64,000 bases of DNA from Ornithinimicrobium sediminis (GTDB taxonomy: Bacteria > Actinomycetota > Actinomycetes > Actinomycetales > Dermatophilaceae): assembly GCF_021272345.1 (NCBI RefSeq), contig NZ_JAJSDQ010000001.1, positions 496,001 to 560,000 of the forward strand, in the 5' to 3' direction. Positions 8,704 to 19,503 of this stretch are shown piece by piece. The stretch's first letter is position 1. Each line of letters begins with the position of its first letter. Below the pieces are notes generated by a model that saw only the letters and a list, made by a program, of their open reading frames with translations, did not search any database and had not been told where the DNA came from. The translations under genes were made by a program, and so were the position numbers.

Positions 8704-9549
8704 TCACCAGGGGCCGTAGACCCGCTCGCTGTTGTCGGACAGTGCCCGGCACAGCGCCGGCACCGAGACGTTGAGCGTGTCGGCCATCGCCCGCACTGTG
8801 AGCGGCACCAGGTAGGGGGCGTTGACCCGGCCGCGATGCGGCGAGGGCGTGAGGTAGGGAGCGTCGGTCTCGACGAGCAGGTGCTCCAGCGGGGTGACCG
8901 CGAGCGCGTTGCGCAGCTCACGGGCGTTCTTGAAGGTCACGGTGCCGGCGAAGGAGAGGTAGTAGCCGCGGCGCACGCACTCCCGGGCCATCTGCATGTC
9001 GCCGGAGTAGCAGTGCATGACGACCCGCTCCGGCGCCCCCTCCTCGGCGAGGATGCGCATGACGTCCTCGTGGGCGTCGCGGTCGTGGATCTGCAGCGCC
9101 TTGCCGGTGCGCTTGGCCAGGTCGATGTGCCAGCGGAAGGACTCCTGCTGGGCCCCCACGCCCTCCGGGCCCGTCCGGTAGTAGTCGAGCCCGGTCTCTC
9201 CGATGACCCGGATGCGCGGCTCCGCGGCGTGCTGCTCGATCTCGGCCCAGACCTGCTCCAGCTCCCCGGCCGCTGCGTGCCGGGGTGCCTCGTTGGGGTG
9301 CACGGCCACGCCACCGAGCACCCGGGAGTGCTCGCGCACGACGCCCACGGTCCAGGCCGCGCTGGTCCGGTCGCACCCGATCTGCACCAGACGGTCCACC
9401 CCGACGGCGGCCGCCAGCGTGAGCGCCTCCTGCACCGAGGGCGCGGGCGCCCCCTCCCGGCCGATGTCCAGGTGGCAGTGGTTGTCGACCACGGCGATGG
9501 GCAGCCGGTCGGGAGCCGGCGGCCGCTGCGGGGACCGGGCCTGCGTCAT
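8704..9549 (-). CDS. tatD: TatD-family metal-dependent hydrolase
   Basis: A 281-residue TIM-barrel metallohydrolase of the TatD DNase family. Metal ligands are visible as DNHCHLD near the N-terminus, GETGLDYY, the [10 protein letters not shown] strand, the MHCYSGD motif and [10 protein letters not shown] near the C-terminus. Family members have 3'-5' exonuclease activity on DNA and D-aminoacyl-tRNA deacylase-like or RNA-processing roles have been proposed. The ATG overlaps the metG stop by 4 nt, giving the common metG-tatD operon. Confidence 0.94.
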   Translation of the reverse strand: MTQARSPQRPPAPDRLPIAVVDNHCHLDIGREGAPAPSVQEALTLAAAVGVDRLVQIGCDRTSAAWTVGVVREHSRVLGGVAVHPNEAPRHAAAGELEQVWAEIEQHAAEPRIRVIGETGLDYYRTGPEGVGAQQESFRWHIDLAKRTGKALQIHDRDAHEDVMRILAEEGAPERVVMHCYSGDMQMARECVRRGYYLSFAGTVTFKNARELRNALAVTPLEHLLVETDAPYLTPSPHRGRVNAPYLVPLTVRAMADTLNVSVPALCRALSDNSERVYGPW

Positions 9550-11369
9550 ACGGTCGTGGTCTCCTCCACGGGCAGCCCCAGCCGGCGGCGCTCCTCGTCG
9601 ACCACCGAGGGGTCCAGCTTGGTGAAGATCGGCGTCGGCTTGGCGACCGGTGCTCCCACGGTGACCGGGCGGTGCTCCCAGCGCGGCATCGCGGAGTAGT
9701 CACCGGTGATGACCGGGTAGGTCGCCCGCTGCGGCTCGTCGAGGTCGCTGACCTCCTCCACGTGCGGCATCGGCATGAAGGTGCCCTCGCCGCCGAGCGC
9801 GGCATGCACCGCGTTGGAGGAGTGCGGCAGGAAGGGCGACAGCAGGGTGTTGAGGTCGACGACCGTCTGGGCCAGCACGTGCAGCACCGTGCCGAGGCGC
9901 TCGCGCTGCTGCTCCCCTTTCAGCTTGAACGGCTCCGTCGTCGAGACGTAGGCGTTGGCCTCGCCGACCAGCCGCATGGCCTCGGCGAGCGCCGCCTTCT
10001 GCCGGTGCCGGGCGATGAGGCCGCCAACGGTGTCGAAGCCCTCCCGGACCTGCGTCAGCAGTGCCTCGTCGACCGGTGCGAGCGCTGCGGCGGCCGGCAC
10101 CTCCCCGAAGTTCCTGGCGATCATTGAGGCCGTGCGGTTGACCAGGTTGCCCCAGCCCGCGACGAGCTCGGTGTTGGTGCGCTTGACGAACTCCGGCCAG
10201 GAGAAGTCGGAGTCGGCCTGCTCCGGGGCCGCTGCCGAGAGGAAGTAGCGCAGCGCGTCCACCTGGTAGCGCTCCAGCACGTCGTGCACGAAGATCACGA
10301 CCCCACGGCTGGAGGAGAACTGCCTGCCCTCCATGGTGAGGAACTCCGAGGACACGACCTCGGTCGGCAGGTTGAGCTCACCGAACGGACCCGGCTCACC
10401 GCCGCGCTCGCCCTGCCCGTTGTGCGCGAGCAGCTCGGCGGGCCAGATCTGGGAGTGGAAGGTGATGTTGTCCTTGCCCATGAAGTAGTAGGTCAGGGCC
10501 TGCGGGTCGTTCCACCACTCGCGCCAGCGGTCGGGCTCACCCTGTCGCCGGGCCCACTCGACCGAGGCCGAGAGGTAGCCGATGACGGCGTCGAACCACA
10601 CGTAGAGCCGCTTGGTCGGCTGGTCGCGCCAGCCCTCGAGCGGCACCGGGATGCCCCAGTCGATGTCACGGCTCATGGCGCGCGGCTTGATGTCGTCGAG
10701 GATGTTCTTGGAGAAGCGGATGACGTTGGGCCGCCACAGGCCCGAGGCCTCGCGGTCGTCCAGCCACTCCCCCAGCGCCTGCGCCAGGGCCGGCAGGTCG
10801 AGGAAGAAGTGCTGGGTCTGCACGAAGTCGGGGGTCTCGCCGTTGATGCGGCTGCGCGGGTCCTTCAGCTCGGTCGGGTCGAGCTGGTTGCCGCAGTGGT
10901 CGCACTGGTCACCGCGCGCCTCGGCGTACCCGCAGATGGGGCAGGTGCCCTCGATGTAGCGGTCCGGCAGCGTGCGGCCCGTCGAGGGGCTGATCGCGGC
11001 CGGCGTGGTCTGCTCGACCATGTAGCCGTTGGCGTGGACGGCCAGGAACATCTGCTGGACGACCTCGTAGTGGTTGGCCGTCGTGGTGCGGGTGAACAGG
11101 TCGTAGGAGACCCCGAGGTCGACCAGGTCCTGCACGATCATCCGGTTGTTGGTGTCGGCGAGCTCGCGGGCGCTGACGCCCTCCTTGTCGGCGGCGACCA
11201 GGATCGGCGTGCCGTGCTCGTCGGTGCCGGAGACCATGAGGACGTCGTGCCCGGCCATCCGCATGTACCTGCTGAACACGTCGGAGGGCACACCGAACCC
11301 GGCCACATGGCCGAGGTGGCGCGGGCCGTTGGCATACGGCCAGGCGACAGCAGACAGGACATGGGTCAT
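9546..11369 (-). CDS. metG: Methionyl-tRNA synthetase
   Basis: A 607-residue class I aminoacyl-tRNA synthetase that charges tRNA-Met. The HIGH-type signature is PRHLGH (residues 16-21) after AWPYANG; a zinc knuckle with four cysteines ([18 protein letters not shown]) sits in the connective peptide; the KMSKS-type loop is the variant FSSSR. The anticodon-binding helical domain follows ([16 protein letters not shown]). It lacks the C-terminal dimerisation domain and is of the E. coli-like type 1 family. ATG 11369 places the catalytic strand at residue 3, as usual. Longer upstream frames are low-complexity and were not used. Confidence 0.95.
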   Translation of the reverse strand: MTHVLSAVAWPYANGPRHLGHVAGFGVPSDVFSRYMRMAGHDVLMVSGTDEHGTPILVAADKEGVSARELADTNNRMIVQDLVDLGVSYDLFTRTTTANHYEVVQQMFLAVHANGYMVEQTTPAAISPSTGRTLPDRYIEGTCPICGYAEARGDQCDHCGNQLDPTELKDPRSRINGETPDFVQTQHFFLDLPALAQALGEWLDDREASGLWRPNVIRFSKNILDDIKPRAMSRDIDWGIPVPLEGWRDQPTKRLYVWFDAVIGYLSASVEWARRQGEPDRWREWWNDPQALTYYFMGKDNITFHSQIWPAELLAHNGQGERGGEPGPFGELNLPTEVVSSEFLTMEGRQFSSSRGVVIFVHDVLERYQVDALRYFLSAAAPEQADSDFSWPEFVKRTNTELVAGWGNLVNRTASMIARNFGEVPAAAALAPVDEALLTQVREGFDTVGGLIARHRQKAALAEAMRLVGEANAYVSTTEPFKLKGEQQRERLGTVLHVLAQTVVDLNTLLSPFLPHSSNAVHAALGGEGTFMPMPHVEEVSDLDEPQRATYPVITGDYSAMPRWEHRPVTVGAPVAKPTPIFTKLDPSVVDEERRRLGLPVEETTTV

Positions 11370-11454
11370 GAGGCCGCAGTCTAGTTGCGGCGCGGGCGCC
11401 GCCGTGCCGCCGGCGGCCGTAGCCGTATGCCGTGGGCGCGGGCTCGGGCCACGC

Positions 11455-11685
11455 TCAGACGGGACCGCCGGCGAGCGCGAAGACCAGCGCCACGACGACC
11501 ACGACCAGGACGAACGCGAGCAGGGCGCCGAGGGGGGTGCGCAGCATCCGAGGGAACGGCGGTCCGCCGGTGCGGTCCACCTGGTCGGCCAGCGACATGA
11601 GGTGTGACTTGTTCCGGCTCGGGTCATGTCGCGGGCGGGGTCGCGGGGCGTCGTCCTCGGCGTCCGTGCGGTGCATGCGTGCCAT
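11455..11685 (-). CDS. Small single-pass membrane protein
   Basis: A 76-residue protein: a charged N-terminal half, then one transmembrane helix ([19 protein letters not shown]) at the extreme C-terminus. ATG 11685 is preferred because a GAGGGG ribosome site lies about 8 nt upstream. No family recognised. It lies between metG and a divergently transcribed DUF4126 gene; tail-anchored topology is inferred. Confidence 0.5.
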   Translation of the reverse strand: MARMHRTDAEDDAPRPRPRHDPSRNKSHLMSLADQVDRTGGPPFPRMLRTPLGALLAFVLVVVVVALVFALAGGPV

Positions 11686-11877
11686 GGACACATCCCCTCT
11701 CACCCTCGGCGCCGGTCGCCGACGACACGGACCACTCTGCACCATGACGGCCACGGGTGCCGCGGCCCCGCGGGCGGAACCTCCGTGGGGCCTCCTGCGT
11801 CCGAGGGTGTGCGTGGTTCACTTGTTGTCGGGTGCCTGCCCGGGTGTCACGCGTGTGAGGAAGGGAGGTCGGGACGC

Positions 11878-12492
11878 ATGCTCGCTGCTCTGACCGGTGC
11901 CGGCCTGTCCGCCGCCGCCGGGCTCAACGCCTACATCCCGTTCCTCATCGTGGCGCTGCTGGCCCGCTACACCGACTACGTCGCGCTGCCGGAGCAGTTC
12001 GCCTGGATCGAGTCGCCGTGGGCGATCGGTGTCGCCTCGGTGCTGCTGGTCAGCGAGGTGGTGCTCGACAAGATCGCGGTGATCGACCACATCAACGACG
12101 CCGTGGGCACGTTCATCCGGCCGGCCACCGGCGGCCTCATCTTCGCCGCCACCCAGGCTGCGGAGGACCTCGAGCAGGGCTCGACGTTCTTCCAGGAGAA
12201 CCCGTGGGTGGGCGTGGTGCTCGGCATCGTGACCGCCGGCATCGTGCACACCGGCAAGGCGGTGGCCCGGCCTCTCGTCAACGGCACCACCATGGGCCTG
12301 GGCGCACCGGTGGTCTCGGCCGCGGAGGACACCGCCTCGGTGGGCCTGAGCCTGGTCGCCATCTTCCTGCCGGTCCTGGTCGTCTTCGTGCTGCTCTTCC
12401 TGGTGTGGATGGCCTTCGTCCTATGGCGCAACGCCCGCAGACGCAAGCAGACACGGGACACCGCCATGTTCCAGTCGGGGTACTACTCCTAG
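11878..12492 (+). CDS. DUF4126-family membrane protein
   Basis: A 204-residue membrane protein with four to five hydrophobic segments. It opens with LTGAGLSAAAGLNAYIPFL, the glycine/alanine-rich first helix typical of the DUF4126 family, and ends in a basic tail after a long transmembrane helix near residues 160-185. Function unknown. ATG 11878 is preceded by GGGAGG at a good distance. The gene is monocistronic and convergent with rsmI. Confidence 0.8.
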   Translation: MLAALTGAGLSAAAGLNAYIPFLIVALLARYTDYVALPEQFAWIESPWAIGVASVLLVSEVVLDKIAVIDHINDAVGTFIRPATGGLIFAATQAAEDLEQGSTFFQENPWVGVVLGIVTAGIVHTGKAVARPLVNGTTMGLGAPVVSAAEDTASVGLSLVAIFLPVLVVFVLLFLVWMAFVLWRNARRRKQTRDTAMFQSGYYS

Positions 12493-12581
12493 CTGCGACG
12501 CACCTCTCGACGGGTGTGCAGCTCTGGTCACGGGTGACCACATCCGCACCCCTGTGAGTGACGGTAAACGCCCCGGTCGAC

Positions 12582-13427
12582 TCAGCGCGCGGCCAGCACC
12601 GCGTCGTAGAGCTGCTTGGTGGACAGGCCGGTGGCCGCGGAGACCTCGCGGCACACGTCCTTGAGCCGCTCACCGTCGGTCACCCGCTGCTGGATGCCGC
12701 GCACGGCAGCCGCCAGGTCGACGTCGCCGGCCGTGGTCGGCACCGCGCCGGAGACCACGACGGTGACCTCACCGCGCACGCCTCCGGAGGCCCACTCGGC
12801 CAGCTCGGCCAGCCCACCGCGCCGGACCTCCTCGTAGGTCTTGGTGAGCTCACGGCATACGGCGGCGGGCCTGTCCGCCCCCAGGCCCTTGCCGAGCGCC
12901 TGCAGCATCGCGGCCAGCCGGTGCGGGGCCTCGAAGAAGACCATCGTGCGCGGCTCGGCCGCCAGCGCCGCCACGGCCCGCTCGCGCTCGCCCGCCTTGC
13001 GCGGCAGGAAGCCCTCGAAGCAGAAGCGGTCGACCGGCAGGCCGGAGACGGCCAGCGCCATGAGCACCGCGCTCGGCCCCGGCACGCACGTGACGCGTAT
13101 GCCGTGGCGCACGGCCTCGGTCACCAGCCGGTAGCCGGGGTCGGAGACCGAGGGCATGCCGGCGTCGGTGACCAGCAGGACGTCCTGGCCGTCGGTGAGC
13201 TCGGCGAGGAGGTCGGTGGTGCGGGTGGCCTCGTTGTGCTCGTGGTAGCTGACGACACGTCCGGTCGTGGCGATGCCGAGGCGGTCGCAGAGCCCGCGCA
13301 GGCGACGGGTGTCCTCGGCCGCGACGACCGGTGCCGACCGGAGCGCCTCGAGGAGCCGCGGCGAGGCGTCGCGGACGTCACCGATGGGGGTGGCCGCGAG
13401 CACCAGCCGTGCGCTGTCCGTGGTCAC
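12582..13427 (-). CDS. rsmI: 16S rRNA (cytidine1402-2'-O)-methyltransferase
   Basis: A 281-residue tetrapyrrole-methylase-fold enzyme (RsmI/YraL) that 2'-O-methylates C1402 of 16S rRNA at the decoding centre. Motifs in order: LAATPIGDVRDASPR at the N-terminus, VAAEDTRRLRGL, the conserved SYHEHNE, LVTDAGMPSVSDPG, VPGPSAV and FEGFLPRK. A GTG at 13427 is chosen because LVLAATPIG begins seven residues later, as in homologues; upstream codons read into a repeat array. In M. tuberculosis the homologue is divergent from pmt; here sdhCAB lies between the two. Confidence 0.95.
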   Translation of the reverse strand: MTTDSARLVLAATPIGDVRDASPRLLEALRSAPVVAAEDTRRLRGLCDRLGIATTGRVVSYHEHNEATRTTDLLAELTDGQDVLLVTDAGMPSVSDPGYRLVTEAVRHGIRVTCVPGPSAVLMALAVSGLPVDRFCFEGFLPRKAGERERAVAALAAEPRTMVFFEAPHRLAAMLQALGKGLGADRPAAVCRELTKTYEEVRRGGLAELAEWASGGVRGEVTVVVSGAVPTTAGDVDLAAAVRGIQQRVTDGERLKDVCREVSAATGLSTKQLYDAVLAAR

Positions 13428-13489
13428 GGGTGCACCTCTCGTCGAGCGGCCCTGGGTCCGGCAGTCCCGGTCACCGCGGTCGCGATCTC

Positions 13490-13592
13490 CCTGGCAACCG
13501 GGGGCCGGTGGCCGGAGAACCCCTGGCAACGCGATGCGTGGGCGGGAAAACCCCTGGCAACGCGATGCTCGGGCCGGAGAACCCCTGGCAAC
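13490..13592. repeat. 31-bp-phased CCTGGCAAC intergenic array A
   Basis: Four copies of CCTGGCAAC start at 13490, 13522, 13553 and 13584, i.e. every 31-32 bp. Copies 2-4 share the longer unit AACCCCTGGCAACG, and copies 2 and 3 continue as CGATG. The intervening ~22 bp differ, apart from a recurrent GGAGAA or GGAAAA just before the core. The last copy ends 3 nt before the sdhB stop codon. The same element in the opposite orientation recurs at 18721-18964. Confidence 0.85.
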
Positions 13593-13595
13593 GGG

Positions 13596-14335
13596 TCAGT
13601 GCTTGCCGAGCTTGGCGCGCTGCAGGTCCCGGTTCATCTGCGAGATGACGTTGAGCGGGATGCCCTTGGGGCAGGCCCGCGAGCACTCACCGAGGTTGGT
13701 GCAGCCACCGAAGCCCTCGGCGTCGTGCTGGTCGACCATCGACACCACGCGTGCGTAGCGCTCCGGCTGGCCCTGCGGCAGCTCGCCCAGGTGGGTGACC
13801 TTGGCGCCCATGAAGAGCATGCCGGAGGCGTTGGGACAGGCCGCGACGCACGCACCGCAGCCGATGCACTCCGCACCCATGAACGCCCGGTCGGCGTCGT
13901 CCTTGGGCACCAGGGTCGCGGCGGCATCGGGGGCGGCTCCGGTGTTGGCGGAGATGTAGCCGCCGGCCTGGATGATGCGGTCGAAGGAGGTGCGGTCGAC
14001 ACACAGGTCCTTGAGCACCGGGAAGGCCTCGGCGCGCCACGGCTCGATGCTGATCTCGTCGCCGTCGGAGAACGAGCGCATGTGCAGCTGGCAGGTGGTG
14101 GTCACCTCCGGGCCGTGGGCCTGGCCGTTGATGACCAGCCCGCACATCCCGCAGATGCCCTCACGGCAGTCGCTGTCGAACGCGACCGGCTCCTCGCCCT
14201 TGGCGATGAGCTCCTCGTTGAGTACGTCGAGCATCTCGAGGAAGGACATGTCCTCGGACACGCCCTCGATGGGGTAGGTGACCATCTCGCCGTCGGCGGA
14301 CGGACCGCCCTGGCGCCAGATCTTGAGCGTGAGCT

Positions 14336-14339
<4 letters not shown>
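13596..14339 (-). CDS. sdhB: Succinate dehydrogenase iron-sulfur subunit
   Basis: A 247-residue iron-sulfur protein of complex II. The N-terminal ferredoxin-like domain has the [2Fe-2S] ligands C58, C63, C66 and C83. The C-terminal domain has [12 protein letters not shown] (C158, C161, C164, C168) and a [14 protein letters not shown] block (C213, C219, C223) for the [4Fe-4S] and [3Fe-4S] centres. Electrons pass from the SdhA flavin to menaquinone in the membrane. Its ATG overlaps the sdhA stop by 4 nt. The sequence is of the fumarate-reductase-like actinobacterial type that pairs with a single large cytochrome b subunit. Confidence 0.95.
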
Positions 14340-16324
<1,985 letters not shown>

Positions 16325-16363
16325 CGCGTGTTCTCCCAGGGCTCGTGCGGCAGGGTCGTCAGG

Positions 16364-17059
16364 TCAGGGGATGATGCCGAAGAGGATCGCGAAGGGCGGC
16401 AGCAGGAAGCCGACCACCGTGACCACGGCGATGAGCACCGCAGCGATCCGCAGACGTTCGGCGGCGGCGATGCTCGTGTTCAGCCCCAGCGTCATGCCCG
16501 CCCCCCAGACGCCGTGCAGCAGGTGCATGCCGAGGGCGAGCACCGCGAGGGTGTAGATGCCGACCGCCCACCAGACCTCGAAGCTGGAGACCAGACGCGC
16601 TGCGGGGCTGTCGAAGTCCCCGTTGATCTGGATGGTGTTCGTCGTGAAGTGCAGGATGTGGAAGACCAGGAAGAGCAGCAGGGCCACCCCGCCCCATCGC
16701 ATCGCCTTGGACACGAACAGCGACTTCGCGACGCCCGAGACGGCATACCTGCTCTTGCGGGCCTTGCCCGCCCGCGACCAGAGGGCGAAGGCGGCGTAGG
16801 CGTGCCCGACGAGGCTGGCCAGCAGCACGATGCGCAGGATCCACAGCGCACCGCCGTAGGGCAGCATCGGGGTCAGGAGCTCACGCAGGTGCTCGGCGTA
16901 CTCGTCGAACGCCTCCTCACCGGCGAAGATCATCAGGTTGCCGTACATGTGCGCGAGGATGAACCCGACGAAGATCAGGCCGGTGATCGCCATCACCGAC
17001 TTCAGCAGGATGCTGCTCGCACCTCTGCGCTCCCCCGTGGAGATAGTTGAAGTGGCCAC
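16364..17059 (-). CDS. sdhC: Succinate dehydrogenase cytochrome b subunit (b558 type)
   Basis: A 231-residue protein with five transmembrane segments that anchors SdhAB and binds haem and menaquinone. Conserved histidines fall in LAHMYGNLMIF, LVGHAYAAF, FLVFHILHFTTN and LGMHLLHGVWG, as in the diheme five-helix Trypanosoma-independent Bacillus/Wolinella-like type. A GTG at 17059 gives the expected N-terminus before LLKSVMAITGLIFVGF. It is the first gene of the sdhCAB operon and is divergent from pmt with only about 52 nt between them, so the promoters overlap. Confidence 0.92.
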   Translation of the reverse strand: MATSTISTGERRGASSILLKSVMAITGLIFVGFILAHMYGNLMIFAGEEAFDEYAEHLRELLTPMLPYGGALWILRIVLLASLVGHAYAAFALWSRAGKARKSRYAVSGVAKSLFVSKAMRWGGVALLLFLVFHILHFTTNTIQINGDFDSPAARLVSSFEVWWAVGIYTLAVLALGMHLLHGVWGAGMTLGLNTSIAAAERLRIAAVLIAVVTVVGFLLPPFAILFGIIP

Positions 17060-17111
17060 GTTCCCGATGGTACAGGCGGGGTTCGGCTGCCGAGCAGACA
17101 GGTTGCCTAGC

Positions 17112-18713
17112 ATGTCCCGGGTGACCACGACCGCGACCCGCCCCCCTCGGGCCGAGCCCTCGCTGGCGGCGCGGCTGCTCGGGGCGGCCCCGGACCCGCG
17201 CCAGGCACGGTGGGCATGGTGGGGGCCCCTGGTGGCCATGGTCGTCGGCGGAGCGCTGCGGTTCTACCGGCTGGGGCACCCCGACACCCTGGTCTTCGAC
17301 GAGACCTACTACGTCAAGCAGGGCTGGTCGCTCGTCCTCTACGGGCACGAGCGGGAGGTGCGGGACGACCTCGAGGAGCCCAACGAGCTCTTCACCAACG
17401 GCACCGGCGACATCTGGGGGCCCGACCCGGACCTGGTCGTCCATCCCCCGGTCGGCAAGTGGATGATCGGGGCCGGCGAGTGGGTGTTCGGGCTCGAGTC
17501 CTCCTTCGGGTGGCGGGTCGCGGCAGCCGTCGTCGGCACGCTGTCCATCCTGCTGCTGGGCCGCGTCGCCTGGCACCTCTGGCACAACGCCGCGCTGGCC
17601 ACCGCCGCGGCCACCCTGCTCGCCGTCGACGGCCACCACTTCGTGCACTCGCGCACAGGCCTGCTCGACATCTTCGTCATGTGGTGGGTGCTGGTCGCCT
17701 TCTGGGCCCTGGTCCGCGACCGGCAGGACGGTCGGCGCCGTCTCGCGCACCGCTGGGGCCGGCTGTCAGCGGCGCAACGGGACCGTATGCCGCTCGGCCC
17801 GCCGCTGGGCCTGCGGTGGTGGCGCCTGGCGGCCGGGGTCAGCCTGGGCCTGGCCGTCGGCACGAAGTGGTCGGGCCTGTTCTTCCTCGCCGTCTTCGGG
17901 CTCATGACGGTGCTGTGGGACCTGGGGGCCCGCCGCGCCGCCGGCGTGCGGCGCTGGTGGGTCGGCACCCTGGTGCGCGACGGCATACCGGCGTTCCTGC
18001 TGATGGTGCCGGTGGCCCTGGTGACCTACCTCGCGTCCTGGACCGGGTGGTTCGTCACCGACGGCGGCTACAAGCGGCAGTGGGCGCAGGACAACCCGGC
18101 GACCGGGCCGGGCGGGCTCGTGCCGGACAGCCTGCGCTCGCTGTGGAGCTACCACCAGGAGGTGCTGAGCTTCCACACCGGCCTGCAGAACGAGCACGCC
18201 TGGTCCTCCAGCCCCTGGTCCTGGACGGTGCAGGGGCGGCCGACGCTGTTCTACTCCCAGTGGCCCGAGCGCGGTGAGCAGGGATGCGAGGCCGAGGCCT
18301 GCGTGAGCTACATCGCCTCCCTGGGCAACCTCTTCGTCTGGTGGGGGGCGACCGCCGGGCTGGTGGTCGTGCTGTTCCTCTGGCTCTTCGGCCGCGACTG
18401 GCGCGCGGGGGCGGCGCTGACCGGCATCGTCGCCGGGTGGCTGCCCTGGTTCCTCTACCAGACCCGCACCATCTACTCCTTCTACGCCGTCGCGTTCGTG
18501 CCGTGGCTGGTGCTGGTGGTGGTGACCTGCATGGCGCTGGTGCTGGGCGCCCCGGACGCCTCTCCCCGCCGTCGCCGATGGGGGGCCGTGGCGGTCGTGG
18601 CCTACACGGTCGCCGCGGTGCTGATGTTCTTCTGGTACTACCCCGTGCACACCGCCCAGGTCATCCCGCGTGAGGAGTGGACCTGGCGTCTCTGGTTCGA
18701 CTTCTGGACCTGA
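17112..18713 (+). CDS. pmt: Dolichyl-phosphate-mannose--protein mannosyltransferase
   Basis: A 533-residue GT39 integral membrane glycosyltransferase that moves mannose from polyprenyl-phosphate-mannose to Ser/Thr of secreted proteins. The acidic pair typical of the first loop is in FDETYYVKQGW; HPPVGKWMIGAGEWVFG follows, then about ten membrane segments and the C-terminal region WYYPVHTAQVIP. It corresponds to Rv1002c. ATG 17112 was chosen because the first transmembrane segment begins about 35 residues later. No clear ribosome site is visible, so translation may be leaderless. Confidence 0.93.
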   Translation: MSRVTTTATRPPRAEPSLAARLLGAAPDPRQARWAWWGPLVAMVVGGALRFYRLGHPDTLVFDETYYVKQGWSLVLYGHEREVRDDLEEPNELFTNGTGDIWGPDPDLVVHPPVGKWMIGAGEWVFGLESSFGWRVAAAVVGTLSILLLGRVAWHLWHNAALATAAATLLAVDGHHFVHSRTGLLDIFVMWWVLVAFWALVRDRQDGRRRLAHRWGRLSAAQRDRMPLGPPLGLRWWRLAAGVSLGLAVGTKWSGLFFLAVFGLMTVLWDLGARRAAGVRRWWVGTLVRDGIPAFLLMVPVALVTYLASWTGWFVTDGGYKRQWAQDNPATGPGGLVPDSLRSLWSYHQEVLSFHTGLQNEHAWSSSPWSWTVQGRPTLFYSQWPERGEQGCEAEACVSYIASLGNLFVWWGATAGLVVVLFLWLFGRDWRAGAALTGIVAGWLPWFLYQTRTIYSFYAVAFVPWLVLVVVTCMALVLGAPDASPRRRRWGAVAVVAYTVAAVLMFFWYYPVHTAQVIPREEWTWRLWFDFWT

Positions 18714-18720
18714 CCGCCAC

Positions 18721-18964
18721 GTCGCCAGGGGTGTGGCAGCACGCGTTGCCAGGGAGTTTCCACGCTGCAAGGAGCGTTGCCAGGGGTTTTGCGCCCCTCA
18801 CCACCCGTTGCCAGGGAGTGTGGCACACCGCGCAGAGCGTTGCCAGGGGTTGCACCTACCCGGGCCCGGAGCAGCATCGGCACCCGGGTCGCTGTCGCCG
18901 TGGCCTACCGCGCGTGCAGACTCCCTCGCAACGCGTTCCGCGGGGGTGGAAACTCCCTCGCAAC
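18721..18964. repeat. 31-bp-phased GTTGCCAGG intergenic array B
   Basis: GTTGCCAGG cores start at 18745, 18776, 18807 and 18839 (spacing 31, 31, 32 bp), preceded by a variant GTCGCCAGG at 18721. Two inverted variants CCTCGCAAC lie at 18924 and 18956, again 32 bp apart. This is the reverse complement of the element in array A (core plus GGRNTTTT-like flank). The array starts 8 nt after the pmt stop and ends 1-2 nt before the stop of the next gene, filling the whole intergenic space. Confidence 0.85.
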
Positions 18965-18965
18965 G

Positions 18966-19283
18966 CTAGAGGCCCATCGCCTCGGCGAGCATCAGGTGGG
19001 TCCGTCCCTCCTCCGCGCGGCCGGCCCGCTGCAGCGTGCGGGCGAGCACCAGGTGTGCGTAGGCGTCGTCCGGCCAGCGGTCGACGATGACCCGCAGCAG
19101 CGTCTCGGCACGTCCCAGCTGGGCGGAGTGGTAGTAGGAGCGCGCCAGGAGCAGCTGCACCTCGGCGTGGTGGGGCAGCTCGCGTGCCAGCGGCTCCAGC
19201 AGCTGCGCGGCCAGGCGGTAGTCCTTCGTCTCGAAGGCGAGGGTGGCCCTGTCGTAGCGGTCGGCGTCGTCGTCGTGGTCCAT
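18966..19283 (-). CDS. Tetratricopeptide-repeat protein
   Basis: A 105-residue all-helical protein with about two and a half TPR units (YDRATLAFETKDYRLAAQLL; AEVQLLLARSYYHSAQLGRA; AYAHLVLARTLQRAGRAEEG). TPR proteins mediate protein contacts; no partner is evident. ATG 19283 follows GGGGTG and matches the start of the helical region; the longer frame adds a non-conserved N-terminus. The stop touches repeat array B. The stretch 19284-19503 between this gene and the next holds nothing that I can support. Confidence 0.8.
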   Translation of the reverse strand: MDHDDDADRYDRATLAFETKDYRLAAQLLEPLARELPHHAEVQLLLARSYYHSAQLGRAETLLRVIVDRWPDDAYAHLVLARTLQRAGRAEEGRTHLMLAEAMGL

Positions 19284-19503
19284 CACCCCAGTGTCAACCC
19301 GCAGGGTCGGCACGGACTTCCCGGTGGGCCGCGACTGCCACAGCGCCCACTCGACGCTCACGTCGCCTGCGGTTCACAGCAGCCGGGTGGCGCACCGTGT
19401 GCTCCCGCTCAGGGAGGTCGGGCAGGCCTGGCAGCAGCAGGCCGTGGGCCATGCCGACGTCCGCCCCGACCTGCAGCCCTGAGACGGCGGTGTGCCGTGG
19501 TGC

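Noticed and set aside
13490-13592. CRISPR array
   Set aside because: Period is regular, but the conserved core is only 9-14 bp, spacers share flanking bases and no cas gene is in the window.
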